From Bacillota bacterium (GTDB lineage: Bacteria; Bacillota; UBA4882; UBA8346): a DNA stretch of 64,000 nt. The notes below the pieces were generated by a model. It had not been told where the DNA came from. It made no database searches and saw nothing but the letters and a program-made list of their open reading frames with translations. A program made the position numbers and the translations under genes. The DNA lies in the NCBI GenBank assembly GCA_023417475.1, contig JAEZFP010000055.1, positions 62,001 through 126,000 on the forward strand, written 5' to 3'. Shown here in pieces: positions 40,641 to 49,728 of this stretch; position 1 is the first letter of the stretch; the number at the start of each line of letters is the position of its first letter.

Positions 40641-42230
40641 ATGGAAGAACACGAGCATGGCGCCTTATATAAATGGATGGCCCTCCTGGTCTGCGTAATC
40701 GGTACCTTTATGGCCATCTTGGACAGTAGTATTGTCAATATTGCGATTCCAAAATTAATGGCGGTTTTTGGCGTTTCGCTGGATGATGTGAAATGGATCC
40801 TAACCGCTTATACCCTGGCTTTGGGGGCTATCATCCCGCTCACCGGATATCTGGGCGACATCTTTGGAACGAAAAAAGTCTTTATTTTTGCGCTAATCAT
40901 GTTTACCGTCGGTTCGTTTTTATGCGGGTTTGCCTGGAGTAACAGTTCGATGATTGTGTTCCGGGTGATCCAGGCTTTGGGCGGCGGCATGATCATGCCG
41001 GTGGCCATGGCGATCATTTATCAGATCATCCCGCCCGAGGAACGGGGAATGGCTTTGGGATTTTGGGGCATTGCCGCGATGGCGGCGCCGGCCATCGGGC
41101 CGACTTTGGGCGGTTATATCATTGAGAAATTGCACTGGAGCTTGATTTTTTACGTCAATGTGCCGATCGGGATCGTTTGCGTCATATTGGCCATCGTTTT
41201 ATTAAAACCGTCCGTTGCCAAGCCGAAGAAAGGATTTGATCTGATTGGTTTTATCGCCTCCACGGTCGGACTGGTGAGCATTTTGTACGTCTTGGGCGAA
41301 GGCTCCACCATCGACTGGAGCGATATCAAAAATCCGCTTTTATTGACGTTGGGCGGGTTCGCGCTGCTGCTTTTCGTCGTCAATGAGTTGACCCATCCCG
41401 ACCCGTTGCTGGATCTGCGGGTATTTAAAATCTTCGACTTCACCATCAGTCAGATGGTCACCTGCGTTACGACGTTTTCGTTGATGGGCGCGGCCTATAT
41501 TCTGCCGGTTTTTCTACAAAACATCCGGGGGTACACCGCGATGGAAACCGGTTTGATTATGATGCCGTCGGCGATCGCAACCGGAATCATGATGCCGCTG
41601 AGCGGTTTTATTTTTGATAAAATCGGCGCCAAACCGGTGGTGATTCCGGGGTTGTTCCTTTTGGCCTGGGCCTCGTACGAACTGTCGTTTATCAACCTCA
41701 CGACCAGCAAGGAAATGATCAGCTTTTTGCTGGTAATCCGGGGCATTGGTTTGGGGCTGTCGATGATGCCGATCAACGCTTCGGGAATGAACGCGGTTCC
41801 GCCGCAATTGGTCGGGCGCGCTTCGGCCTTATCCAATACCATCCGCCAAATCATGAGTTCGTTAAGCGTAACGATTATGACGATGACCTTGAATTCCCGG
41901 GTAAACACCAATTACGCCCGGTTGGCGGAGCAGGTGACCCCCTTCAACTCTCAAGCCGGAAACATTTTTAGCCAGCTGCAAGGGTTGTTTACGCTGAACA
42001 AATTTTCGGGGGCCGAAGCCAAAGGGGCCGCAACCTCCGTCGTTTACGGTTTTGTCTATAAACAGGCCTATGTCGATGCGATGGACTATGCCATCGCCGT
42101 GACCGTCGTGGCGGTAGTGATCGCCATTATTACCGTACTTTTTATGCGCGGAAAGAGGAAAAAGCTTTCTCCGGATGGAAATAATCCGAATGAAGGAGAG
42201 GGGTTGTCCCATGCGGCAGTGTTCGAATGA
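40641..42230 (+). CDS. DHA2-family (EmrB/QacA) multidrug MFS transporter
   Basis: 529 residues with about 14 membrane helices. Motifs LDSSIVNIAIPKLM, TAYTLALGAIIPLTGYLGDIFGTKKVFIF and RVIQALGGGMIMPVAMAIIY are diagnostic for DHA2 proton-drug antiporters. It would work with the two adaptors upstream and the MarR regulator whose gene overlaps its end. Confidence 0.94.
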   Translation: MEEHEHGALYKWMALLVCVIGTFMAILDSSIVNIAIPKLMAVFGVSLDDVKWILTAYTLALGAIIPLTGYLGDIFGTKKVFIFALIMFTVGSFLCGFAWSNSSMIVFRVIQALGGGMIMPVAMAIIYQIIPPEERGMALGFWGIAAMAAPAIGPTLGGYIIEKLHWSLIFYVNVPIGIVCVILAIVLLKPSVAKPKKGFDLIGFIASTVGLVSILYVLGEGSTIDWSDIKNPLLLTLGGFALLLFVVNELTHPDPLLDLRVFKIFDFTISQMVTCVTTFSLMGAAYILPVFLQNIRGYTAMETGLIMMPSAIATGIMMPLSGFIFDKIGAKPVVIPGLFLLAWASYELSFINLTTSKEMISFLLVIRGIGLGLSMMPINASGMNAVPPQLVGRASALSNTIRQIMSSLSVTIMTMTLNSRVNTNYARLAEQVTPFNSQAGNIFSQLQGLFTLNKFSGAEAKGAATSVVYGFVYKQAYVDAMDYAIAVTVVAVVIAIITVLFMRGKRKKLSPDGNNPNEGEGLSHAAVFE

Positions 42231-42720
42231 GCAAATGGAGAAGATCATCGAACTGTTCCGGTCGATTCACCGGAAAATGCGGGAAGTCGCTTCGCAAAAA
42301 TTTCGTTCCTGCGGATTCACGGTTTCACAGCTTTCCGTGTTGTTCATTTTGTATGAGACGCCCAACATCAAGCTGAACGAGCTTACCCAAAAAATGGGTT
42401 TGTCCCAAAGTACGGTCTCTTGCATTGTGGACCGGCTGGTGGCGCAAGACGTGGTCGTGCGCGAAATTCCCAAGGACAACCGGCGCGCGGTGCAACTGTC
42501 CTTGGCGCCGGGCTTTGTGGGTAATAGCAAGGGTCTGCTCGACTATAAAAATAAAGTGTTGGATGAAGTCTTCAATTTTCAGGGACTGTCGCTTGAGGAC
42601 GCGGACACCATTATCTATGCTTTGGACAAAGTAGAAAATTTGTTTATCCCGGTTTCGGAGAAAGGGAAAGAAAACTCCGCCGCGGACGGGTGCGGGCCGG
42701 TTGCGGAAGTCGACCGGTAA
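42211..42720 (+). CDS. MarR-family transcriptional regulator
   Basis: 169 residues with a winged helix-turn-helix: VSQLSVLFILYETPNIKLNELTQKMGLSQSTVSCIVDRLVAQDVVVREIPKDNRRAVQLSLA. ATG 42211 has AAGGAGAGG and overlaps the pump gene by 20 bases. Last gene of the efflux operon, so it is probably an autoregulating repressor of it. Confidence 0.92.
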   Translation: MRQCSNEQMEKIIELFRSIHRKMREVASQKFRSCGFTVSQLSVLFILYETPNIKLNELTQKMGLSQSTVSCIVDRLVAQDVVVREIPKDNRRAVQLSLAPGFVGNSKGLLDYKNKVLDEVFNFQGLSLEDADTIIYALDKVENLFIPVSEKGKENSAADGCGPVAEVDR

Positions 42721-42776
42721 AACTCACCATGGTTAAGGAAAAACCGGTTTTCAAAATAACAAATGTGGAGGGAATC

Positions 42777-43409
42777 ATGAAAGTATTATTAGTGAACGGC
42801 AGTCCCCATGAAAAAGGGTGTACCTATACGGCATTGAGCGAGGTGGCGCAGACCTTGAACGCGGAGGGGATTGCCACCGAGATCTTTCAGATCGGGGCTA
42901 AACCGCTGGCCGGTTGTATTGCTTGTAGGGGCTGCGAGCAGACGGGAAAGTGCATCTTTTCCGACCGGGTTAATGATTTTCTGGCCATGACCGACGCCGC
43001 CGACGGGTTTGTTTTCGGTTCGCCGGTCCATTACGCGTCGGCCGGCGGCGCCATTATTTCGTTTATGGATCGGGTTTTTTCCGCCGCGGCCCGCTCCGAG
43101 CAAAAGCCTTTTTATCTAAAGCCGGCGGCGGCGGTTGTCTCTGCCCGACGGGCCGGAACCACCGCTACGTTTGACCAACTCAACAAATATTTCACCATCT
43201 CCGAGATGCCGGTCGTCGCTTCGCGGTACTGGAATATGGTGCACGGCAACACGCCCGAGGAAGTGCGCAACGATCTGGAAGGAATGCAAATCATGCGGGT
43301 TTTGGGCCGGAATATGGCCTGGCTCCTCAAGTGCAAAGAGGCGGGGATCAAGGCGGGGGTGCCTTTGCCGGAGCGCGAGGCGAAAATTTACACCAATTTT
43401 ATGCGCTAA
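42777..43409 (+). CDS. iron-sulfur flavoprotein (NADPH-dependent FMN reductase fold)
   Basis: 210 residues with a flavodoxin-like fold, opening MKVLLVNGSPHEKGCTYTAL, an FMN-phosphate loop. A 4Fe-4S motif C47-x2-C50-x2-C53-x5-C59 (CIACRGCEQTGKC) matches the compact cysteine motif of archaeal-type Isf proteins. GSPVHYASAGGAIISFMDRVF is the usual flavin-binding loop. ATG has GGAGGG upstream. Likely a cytoplasmic electron-transfer or stress reductase. Confidence 0.9.
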   Translation: MKVLLVNGSPHEKGCTYTALSEVAQTLNAEGIATEIFQIGAKPLAGCIACRGCEQTGKCIFSDRVNDFLAMTDAADGFVFGSPVHYASAGGAIISFMDRVFSAAARSEQKPFYLKPAAAVVSARRAGTTATFDQLNKYFTISEMPVVASRYWNMVHGNTPEEVRNDLEGMQIMRVLGRNMAWLLKCKEAGIKAGVPLPEREAKIYTNFMR

Positions 43410-43500
43410 AGATCAATCCGCCTTTAAACCAAGATAATCATACTAAGTTCGAGTCATGGGGGCGTGGGAACAACGCGCCTTGGATCGGGCAAAGGATTTG

Positions 43501-43525
43501 AACCCTTGATAATCAAGGGTTTTTC
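43501..43525 (+). terminator. intrinsic terminator downstream of the flavoprotein gene
   Basis: AACCCTTGA (43501-43509) pairs with TCAAGGGTT (43513-43521) around loop TAA, followed by TTTC. Strong. Confidence 0.85.
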
Positions 43526-43591
43526 TTGTGTGTGAAAAACTTTACGTTGGATGTTAAGTGCGACCCCTCGCCCCTTAAATGGGTAACCACA

Positions 43592-43672
43592 AGGCTTTAA
43601 CCTCTATCGAGTGCGAAGCCTGGAGGTTCTCCTTTTAAAGGACAAAAGGATCGCCGTTAGACTGCAAAGCCT
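43592..43672 (+). other. possible H-type pseudoknot RNA upstream of a two-component system
   Basis: AGGCTT (43592-43597), AACCTC (43599-43604), AAGCCT (43616-43621) and GAGGTT (43623-43628) can pair in the crossed order of an H-type pseudoknot. A later AAAGCCT (43666-43672) could compete for the first strand. CCTTTT ... AAAAGG (43631-43649) makes a separate hairpin. I recognise no known class; whether this DNA is transcribed is unknown. The rest of 43410-43786 has no gene. Confidence 0.35.
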
Positions 43673-43685
43673 GCCAAAACAACTT

Positions 43686-43714
43686 TTGATCTATCTCCGG
43701 AATCGTGCGATAAT
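43686..43714 (+). promoter_or_regulatory. probable promoter of the response regulator gene
   Basis: TTGATC at 43686-43691, a 17-base spacer and GATAAT at 43709-43714; the ATG is at 43787 with GGGAG upstream. Confidence 0.5.
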
Positions 43715-43786
43715 ATTAATAAATTGTTACAAAACCGGATTACTTAATTTAGCCCCAATCGCCGGGCGACGGATCGGGAGATTTCG

Positions 43787-45397
43787 ATGATCAAGGTTCT
43801 GATTGCGGATGACGAGGAAAAGGTCTGTACATTAATTCGCAAGTTGGTCAATTGGCAAGACTTTGATATGGAAGTCGTTGCAACGGCCGCCAACGGCATT
43901 GAAGCGTTGGAATGCATTACTACCCATGGGGTGGATGTGGTGATCACCGACATCCGGATGCCGGGGTACGACGGTATTGAGTTAATCGCGAAGGCCAAAG
44001 CGCTCAACGACCGCCTTGAGTTTATCATTATCAGCGGCTACCGCCATTTCGAATATGCCCAAAGCGCCATAAAGTACGGCGTGAGTGATTATTTATTAAA
44101 GCCGATCAAAAAAGCGGAATTAACCGAGACCCTCAAAAAAATCCGCTTGCAATGTTTGAAACGGGCCGAACAACTATCGCTGGAAGAACAGTTGCGGCTG
44201 CGCCTGCGGGACGATACCAGCAAGCGGCGGGAGCAGCTTTTTGGGGATTTATTCGATTCCCCCAAGCCGTTAGCAACCCTCGCAGCATTGAATCAGGCCT
44301 ATTGTTTTGGGTTTGTCCCAGGCATGTTCCAATTTGCCGCCGTCAAAATCGACTGTCGCTACGAGGACTTCAACCCGGACAGTCTCCAAGTGTTGGTGGA
44401 GAAGATTCATCAGATATTGGACGCGCTGTTGCGCGAGAGTTGTTCCGAGCTGGAGGTTTACGCTAAAGACGCCGTGGTGTATACCCTGCTTAATTATGCG
44501 GAAGCCAACGCTCAGGCCGTGCGGCGCCAATTCAAGGCGGTCATGGCGGAGCTGGTGGTGCAGCAGACGGTTTTTGACGGGTTTTTCTTCACGCTCTGCA
44601 CAGGAAAGCCCCTTGCGGAGCTGCAGCAGTTACCGCCGGGTCTACGCGCGGTCCGGCGTCTGATCGATCAACGCCTGGTCGAGGGAGTCGGCAAAATAAT
44701 CGATGAGGCGGTTTTTCCCGAATATACGCCCTTCAATCAGGAGGCGTTTTTGGGAGATTTCCGGCGGCGGTTGGCCCCCGCCGTCGAACTGCTGGATCTA
44801 ACGGCGGCGCTGGCGGCGGTCGACGTATTGGCCGGCGCGGTGTCAGTCAATGAAAAAACCGAAGGCAGCGCTATTTATAAACTGGTCTTGGCGGCCGGCG
44901 CGCTGTTCATGGTGATCATTAAAAACAGCCAATTCCAGCTGGAAATTCCCGAAGCAACCGCTGAGCAGTTTAAGGTCCGGCTGGCGCTGGCCGGGACGAC
45001 CGGGCAATTGTTCGAGTCACTCAAATTACTGATTGACGCTCTGATCGATTTTGTCACCCAAGAAAGAAAACAGGTCGATACGCGTCCGATTCGGCTGGCC
45101 AAAGAGTACATCCGGAACAACTACATGAATCCCATCGGGTTGGAGGAGATCAGCGCGCAGTTGGGGTTTAATCTCTCTTATTTCAGCGTGTTGTTTAAAA
45201 AAGAGACCGGCAAGAACTTTGTCGAGTATCTAACTGAGGTGCGGATCGCCAATGCCAAGGAACTGTTGCGCGAAACCTCCTTAAGCATCGCCGAGATTTG
45301 TACCCGGGTCGGGTATTTGGACCAAAAGCATTTCAACGCCACCTTCAAAAAATACGCCGGCATCAAACCCGGGGAGTTTCGTAAGTTGTATTCGTGA
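43787..45397 (+). CDS. response regulator with AraC-type output (YesN-like)
   Basis: 536 residues. Residues 1-120 are a receiver domain with phospho-acceptor D55 (VVITDIRMPGYDGIEL). A central region of about 300 residues has no known motif. Residues about 430-536 are an AraC helix-turn-helix pair (NPIGLEEISAQLGFNLSYFSVLFKKETGKNF and LSIAEICTRVGYLDQKHFNATFKKYAGIKPGEFRK). It pairs with the kinase 70 bases downstream and should control the sugar transporter that follows. Confidence 0.93.
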   Translation: MIKVLIADDEEKVCTLIRKLVNWQDFDMEVVATAANGIEALECITTHGVDVVITDIRMPGYDGIELIAKAKALNDRLEFIIISGYRHFEYAQSAIKYGVSDYLLKPIKKAELTETLKKIRLQCLKRAEQLSLEEQLRLRLRDDTSKRREQLFGDLFDSPKPLATLAALNQAYCFGFVPGMFQFAAVKIDCRYEDFNPDSLQVLVEKIHQILDALLRESCSELEVYAKDAVVYTLLNYAEANAQAVRRQFKAVMAELVVQQTVFDGFFFTLCTGKPLAELQQLPPGLRAVRRLIDQRLVEGVGKIIDEAVFPEYTPFNQEAFLGDFRRRLAPAVELLDLTAALAAVDVLAGAVSVNEKTEGSAIYKLVLAAGALFMVIIKNSQFQLEIPEATAEQFKVRLALAGTTGQLFESLKLLIDALIDFVTQERKQVDTRPIRLAKEYIRNNYMNPIGLEEISAQLGFNLSYFSVLFKKETGKNFVEYLTEVRIANAKELLRETSLSIAEICTRVGYLDQKHFNATFKKYAGIKPGEFRKLYS

Positions 45398-45467
45398 AGC
45401 GGTATTAGGTTTCGAGGGTGAACTTCGAAACAATTTAAGACAATCCGTTTAATTTAGGAGAAAAAGA

Positions 45468-46511
45468 TTGAAACCGCAATGGAGTCGTTATTTGTTTTTT
45501 CGCTCTTTTTTGGCTATCGCCGCGTTGGTCGTCTATAGCGGCGGCTTGCTGGCGTTGCTGGTTGCTGCGGCCGGGAAAAACGCAACATTGCTTTGGCTGG
45601 TCATGGGCGGAACCGCGGTCCTCGCGGCGGGGCTATATGGGATGTATCATTTTATTTATAAGCCGTTTGCCGAAACCCAAAAAATGTTCGACCTATTTAT
45701 CACCGGGTATACGGTTGAAGGCCTGTACAATATGAGATATGCATTTACTCCCGAAATGGAACAGGCGATGCTCAAACTGAAAGGTTTCATCAATACCAAT
45801 GAGATTTTGCGGGTTAGCAAACGCCAGGCGCAGTTTTTAGCGTTGCAAAACCAGATCAATCCCCATTTTTTGTATAACACGCTGGAGGGGATCCGGGGCG
45901 AAGCGCTCGGCGCCGGATTGAATAAAGTGGCCGAAATGACCGAGGCGTTGGCCCGGTTTTTCCGGTACACCATTTCCAATCCGGACAATTTTGTGCTACT
46001 CGAAGATGAACTTGCCAACATCGAAAACTATTTTATTATCCAGCAATACCGTTTCGGTTCCCGGTTGCAATTGGCGGTGGAGTATGACGACCCCCGGAAC
46101 AGCAACGTGATTTTAGGGTATAAGCTGCCAAAGCTGACGTTGCAGCCGATTGTGGAAAATGCCATCATTCACGGCATTGAACGGAAAGTGGGGACCGGGA
46201 CCGTCCGGATCAAGCTGGAGACAACCCAAACCCGGCTGCTGATCACCATCTCCGACGATGGGGTGGGCATGGCTGAGCAGCGCTTGGAGCAACTGAACGA
46301 ACGGCTGAACAATTCCTCGTTGGACTATATCAAACCGGATTCGGAGCAACAAGGCGGGATTGCGGTGGTTAATGTGAACAAGCGGATTCAGTTGCTGTTT
46401 GGAGAGGAATACGGAATCTGCGTTTACAGCACCCAAGGGGTGGGGACCGATGTCGAAATTACCCTGCCGTTGCTGACCACCGGCCAGGAACAGGCGATTC
46501 TGAAGGGATAA
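45468..46511 (+). CDS. YesM/LytS-type sensor histidine kinase with no extracellular domain
   Basis: 347 residues. Two membrane helices (about 12-34 and 40-63) are separated by only a few residues, so there is almost no extracytoplasmic sensor. The phospho-acceptor is H133 in QNQINPHFLYNTLEG; the N-box PIVENAIIHGIE and ATP lid DDGVGMAEQRL are intact. Classic YesM proteins are about 580 residues with a large extracellular domain. TTG start with AGGAGAAA. The input signal may come through the neighbouring transporter or the ATPase-like protein. Confidence 0.9.
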   Translation: MKPQWSRYLFFRSFLAIAALVVYSGGLLALLVAAAGKNATLLWLVMGGTAVLAAGLYGMYHFIYKPFAETQKMFDLFITGYTVEGLYNMRYAFTPEMEQAMLKLKGFINTNEILRVSKRQAQFLALQNQINPHFLYNTLEGIRGEALGAGLNKVAEMTEALARFFRYTISNPDNFVLLEDELANIENYFIIQQYRFGSRLQLAVEYDDPRNSNVILGYKLPKLTLQPIVENAIIHGIERKVGTGTVRIKLETTQTRLLITISDDGVGMAEQRLEQLNERLNNSSLDYIKPDSEQQGGIAVVNVNKRIQLLFGEEYGICVYSTQGVGTDVEITLPLLTTGQEQAILKG

Positions 46512-46526
46512 GGGTTTAACAAACGA

Positions 46527-48053
46527 ATGCGACCGGAAATTTTGCGTTTGGAGAAAATTATCACCGTTGAAAACGGCGTGACCCTATTGAACCATTTTAA
46601 TCTCCACCTGTTTCGCGGCGAGATTATGGGTTTGATCGCCATTAACGTTCATGGGCTGGAAAGTCTGATCGAATTGATCTGTCGCAACGTACCGTTATAT
46701 TACGGCTCGGTTTATTTCGGCGATCAACTGGTCAACAGCTATGCGCACAGTCCCATGACCCCCAACAAGGTTGCGGTAATTCAAAAACAGGCCACCTTGA
46801 TTGAGAATTTAACGGTGGCGGACAATATTTATGTGATGCGGCGCGGTTTCAAAAAATACCTGATCAATTCGAAGACCCTCAACGCCCAGTTGAAAATGTT
46901 CGCCGCAGAGGCCGGTGTCGAGCTGGCCGGCGACCAGCAGGTGCTGGAGTTGTCCTATTATGAAAAATGTATCGTGGAGTTGCTCAAAGCGGTGATTGGC
47001 GGCGTGAAGTTGATTATCATCCGCGATATCAGTAACTTCATCTCACCCGCTGATCTGCTCCGGTTTCACCGGTTAATGCAGCGGTATACCGGGCTCGGGG
47101 TGTCGTTTTTATATATTTGCAGCCATCACCAGGAGACCTTTTCAATCTGCGACAAAATCTGCTTGATGGAGAATGGCAAAGCGTTGAAAGTGTTGGGCAA
47201 AGACGAATTCAAAGAGGAAACGATGCTGCCGTTTACCAATGAATTTTATAAAAGCTACCACGAACGGCAGGCCCTGCCGCAGTGGTTGAATGATTTTCCG
47301 TGGGTTTACCAAGGCAAAAACGACAAAGGGTTTCATAATGAAACGTCCCGCCGGCCAGAGCGGCACCACCCGCCGGTCCTGGAGTTCGGGAATGTTTCCA
47401 GCGGCGCCCTCAACCAGCTCACCTTTGATGTCAAACCCGGCGAATGCGTGGTATTGTTGGACAAACACAACACGTTGGCAACGGACATTTTGGCCTTGAT
47501 GAATTTTGAAAGAAGGCCTCAAACCGGGCAAATTCACTTAGCGGGACGCCCTCTCGCCAAACAGGCGGTCCGGACCTTAGGCTTTATTCCGGAAAAACCG
47601 ATTCATAATTTGTTATTTAAAGAGCTGAGCTACTTTGACAATCTCTGTTTTACGGCAGACAAAAAACTGGCGCCGTTCTGGTTACGCAAAGCGATTAAAA
47701 AAAGCATCGTGACGGAATATGAGCCGTTGGTCGGCCCGGATATCCACGCCCAAGACCTGATCAAGTTACCGGTTCAGTCGTTATACCGGCTGGTTTATTA
47801 CCGGATCCACTTGCAAAACCCCCAAGTCGTCCTCTGCGTCAATCCGTTTTTTGAGGCGGATATGGCGATGCGCCTGCAAATCCGGAACCTAATCAAAATG
47901 CTGTTGGACCGGAAAATTGCGGTGCTGATTTTGGCCGTTAACCTTTCCGACTCGCTGCTGATCGCCGACCGCCTGTTGGTCCTGGAAAACGGGACGTTAG
48001 TCAATGAGCTATACAGCGGCGAGTACCACCGGCTTAACGCCGACCTTCCGTGA
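46527..48053 (+). CDS. RbsA-like tandem ABC protein without ATPase motifs
   Basis: 508 residues, the length of RbsA/MglA sugar ATPases, and alignable to them by eye in both halves. The first Walker A is replaced by IAINVHGLESLIEL (about 37-50), the signature is LSYYEKCIVELLKA and Walker B is IIIRDISNF, without the catalytic Glu. The second half has VVLLDKHNTLATD and LCVNPFFEADMA in place of the second set. ATP hydrolysis is therefore not expected. It lies between the kinase and a complete RbsA-type ATPase, suggesting a signalling or scaffold role at the transporter. Function is inferred only. Confidence 0.75.
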   Translation: MRPEILRLEKIITVENGVTLLNHFNLHLFRGEIMGLIAINVHGLESLIELICRNVPLYYGSVYFGDQLVNSYAHSPMTPNKVAVIQKQATLIENLTVADNIYVMRRGFKKYLINSKTLNAQLKMFAAEAGVELAGDQQVLELSYYEKCIVELLKAVIGGVKLIIIRDISNFISPADLLRFHRLMQRYTGLGVSFLYICSHHQETFSICDKICLMENGKALKVLGKDEFKEETMLPFTNEFYKSYHERQALPQWLNDFPWVYQGKNDKGFHNETSRRPERHHPPVLEFGNVSSGALNQLTFDVKPGECVVLLDKHNTLATDILALMNFERRPQTGQIHLAGRPLAKQAVRTLGFIPEKPIHNLLFKELSYFDNLCFTADKKLAPFWLRKAIKKSIVTEYEPLVGPDIHAQDLIKLPVQSLYRLVYYRIHLQNPQVVLCVNPFFEADMAMRLQIRNLIKMLLDRKIAVLILAVNLSDSLLIADRLLVLENGTLVNELYSGEYHRLNADLP

Positions 48054-48127
48054 CGTTTCGATCACCATCCCAAAAAATCCACCCCCAATTCTAAAAAACT
48101 CCCCCATATCAAAAATGATGAAGCCAT

Positions 48128-48136
48128 TGTTATAAT
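48128..48136 (+). promoter_or_regulatory. extended -10 promoter of the sugar transporter genes
   Basis: TGTTATAAT (48128-48136) is a TGn extended -10 with perfect TATAAT; no -35 is seen. It lies 49 bases before the GTG start at 48185. Confidence 0.5.
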
Positions 48137-48184
48137 TTAGTTACCGATTTGCAAACAAATCAATCAAGAGACAGGTGACCGCAA

Positions 48185-49690
48185 GTGACGGATGTTATTG
48201 TGGCAATGGAGCATATTTTCAAGTCGTTTTCCGGCGTACGCGCCCTGGACGATGTTTCATTTGATTTACGATCCGGCGAAGTGATGGCGTTATTGGGGGA
48301 GAACGGTGCCGGCAAATCCACGCTGATGAAAATTCTCTCCGGTGTCTATACGCGCGACAACGGTGAAATCAACGTGTTCGGCAAAAAAGTGGGCGATCTC
48401 AATCCCCATCAGGCCCAGGCTATGGGCATCGCCATGATCCACCAGGAACTCAATATGTGTTCCCATCTCACGGTCGCTGAAAACATTTTCTTGGGCCGCG
48501 AAACATCCCGGCGCGGAATCTTGACCGACAAAGCAATGAACGCGGAAGCCCGGGACTTGCTAGGCCGTTTGAAAATTGCCATCGACCCGCAAACCGTGGT
48601 TGGGGATCTATCCGTATCAAAGCAGCAAATGGTAGAAATCGCCAAGGCCTTGTCGACCAATGCCAAGGTATTGATCATGGATGAGCCGACCAGCGCTTTG
48701 ACGAGCAAGGAGATCGACGAACTGTTCGCCATCATCCGGGAGCTAAAGCGGAACGGCTGCGGGATTGTCTATATTTCGCACCGGTTGGAAGAACTCCAAT
48801 ATATCGTGGACCGGGTCACCATCATGCGGGACGGCAAGTTGATCACCAGCGCCAATTTTACGGCGATCACCCTGCCCGAGATTATCACCAACATGGTTGG
48901 CCGGGAGATTAAAGAAAAATTCCCACGGGTCAAAACGGAACGCGGTAAAAAAATCTTTGAAGTCCGAAAGATTAACGCCGGAAAGCTGGTCCGCGATATC
49001 AGCTTTGAGCTCTATGAAGGGGAAATTGTCGGCATCGCCGGCCTGATGGGGGCCGGGCGGACCGAAACCACCCGAGCGATTTTTGGGGTGGATCCCAAGG
49101 ATTCGGGGGAGATTTTGATCGACGGTCAACCGGTGACGATCCATTGCCCGTTAGATGCGATCAATGCCGGACTGGTGCTCGCGCCGGAAGACCGGAAAAA
49201 AGACGGGCTTTGCACCCGGTTAAGCATTAAAGAGAACATTGCCTTGCCCAACTTGGATGTGATCTGCAACCGGTTTGGCGTTGTCAATTCCCAAAAAGAA
49301 GACGCGTTGATCGAAAAGACCGTTGCCAGTCTGAATATCAAGTTGGCGAGCAGCGATCATGACGCCGCCAGCCTTTCAGGGGGCAACCAACAGAAGGTGG
49401 TTGTCGGAAAGTGGTTGGCCCGCGATTCGAAGGTGGTTATTTTTGATGAACCGACGCGGGGAATTGACGTTGCCGCGAAGGTTGAAATCTACAATATCAT
49501 GAACGAACTGAAACAGCAGGGAATCGGGGTGTTGTTCGTCTCGTCGGAGATGCCGGAGATCATCGGGATCAGCGACCGGATCCTGGTGATGTGCGACGGC
49601 CGCATCACCGGCGAACTCAACCGGGAAGCTGTGACGCAAAACATGATTTTAGAATACGCCACCCGTTTTGAAAGCAAAGTGATCAACTGA
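48185..49690 (+). CDS. sugar ABC transporter ATP-binding protein (RbsA/MglA/XylG type)
   Basis: 501 residues with two ABC domains. The first is fully active by motif: GENGAGKST, MIHQELNMCSHLTVAENIFLG, LSVSKQQMVEIAKAL, LIMDEPTSALT. The second has GLMGAGRTETTRAIFG, LSGGNQQKVVVGKWLARDSKVVIFDEPTRGID. GTG start with AGGTGA. Drives uptake of a pentose/hexose-type sugar with the permease and binding protein that follow. Confidence 0.96.
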   Translation: MTDVIVAMEHIFKSFSGVRALDDVSFDLRSGEVMALLGENGAGKSTLMKILSGVYTRDNGEINVFGKKVGDLNPHQAQAMGIAMIHQELNMCSHLTVAENIFLGRETSRRGILTDKAMNAEARDLLGRLKIAIDPQTVVGDLSVSKQQMVEIAKALSTNAKVLIMDEPTSALTSKEIDELFAIIRELKRNGCGIVYISHRLEELQYIVDRVTIMRDGKLITSANFTAITLPEIITNMVGREIKEKFPRVKTERGKKIFEVRKINAGKLVRDISFELYEGEIVGIAGLMGAGRTETTRAIFGVDPKDSGEILIDGQPVTIHCPLDAINAGLVLAPEDRKKDGLCTRLSIKENIALPNLDVICNRFGVVNSQKEDALIEKTVASLNIKLASSDHDAASLSGGNQQKVVVGKWLARDSKVVIFDEPTRGIDVAAKVEIYNIMNELKQQGIGVLFVSSEMPEIIGISDRILVMCDGRITGELNREAVTQNMILEYATRFESKVIN

Positions 49691-49728
49691 GGCTGAATCA
49701 TCAACCGAACAATAAGAGGTACAAACGA

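Noticed and set aside
43560..43680. c-di-GMP (GEMM) riboswitch
   Set aside because: Fragments such as GGGTAACC and TGCAAAGCC resemble it, but the required GGGCAAACC, tetraloop-receptor and second arm are not in the right order.
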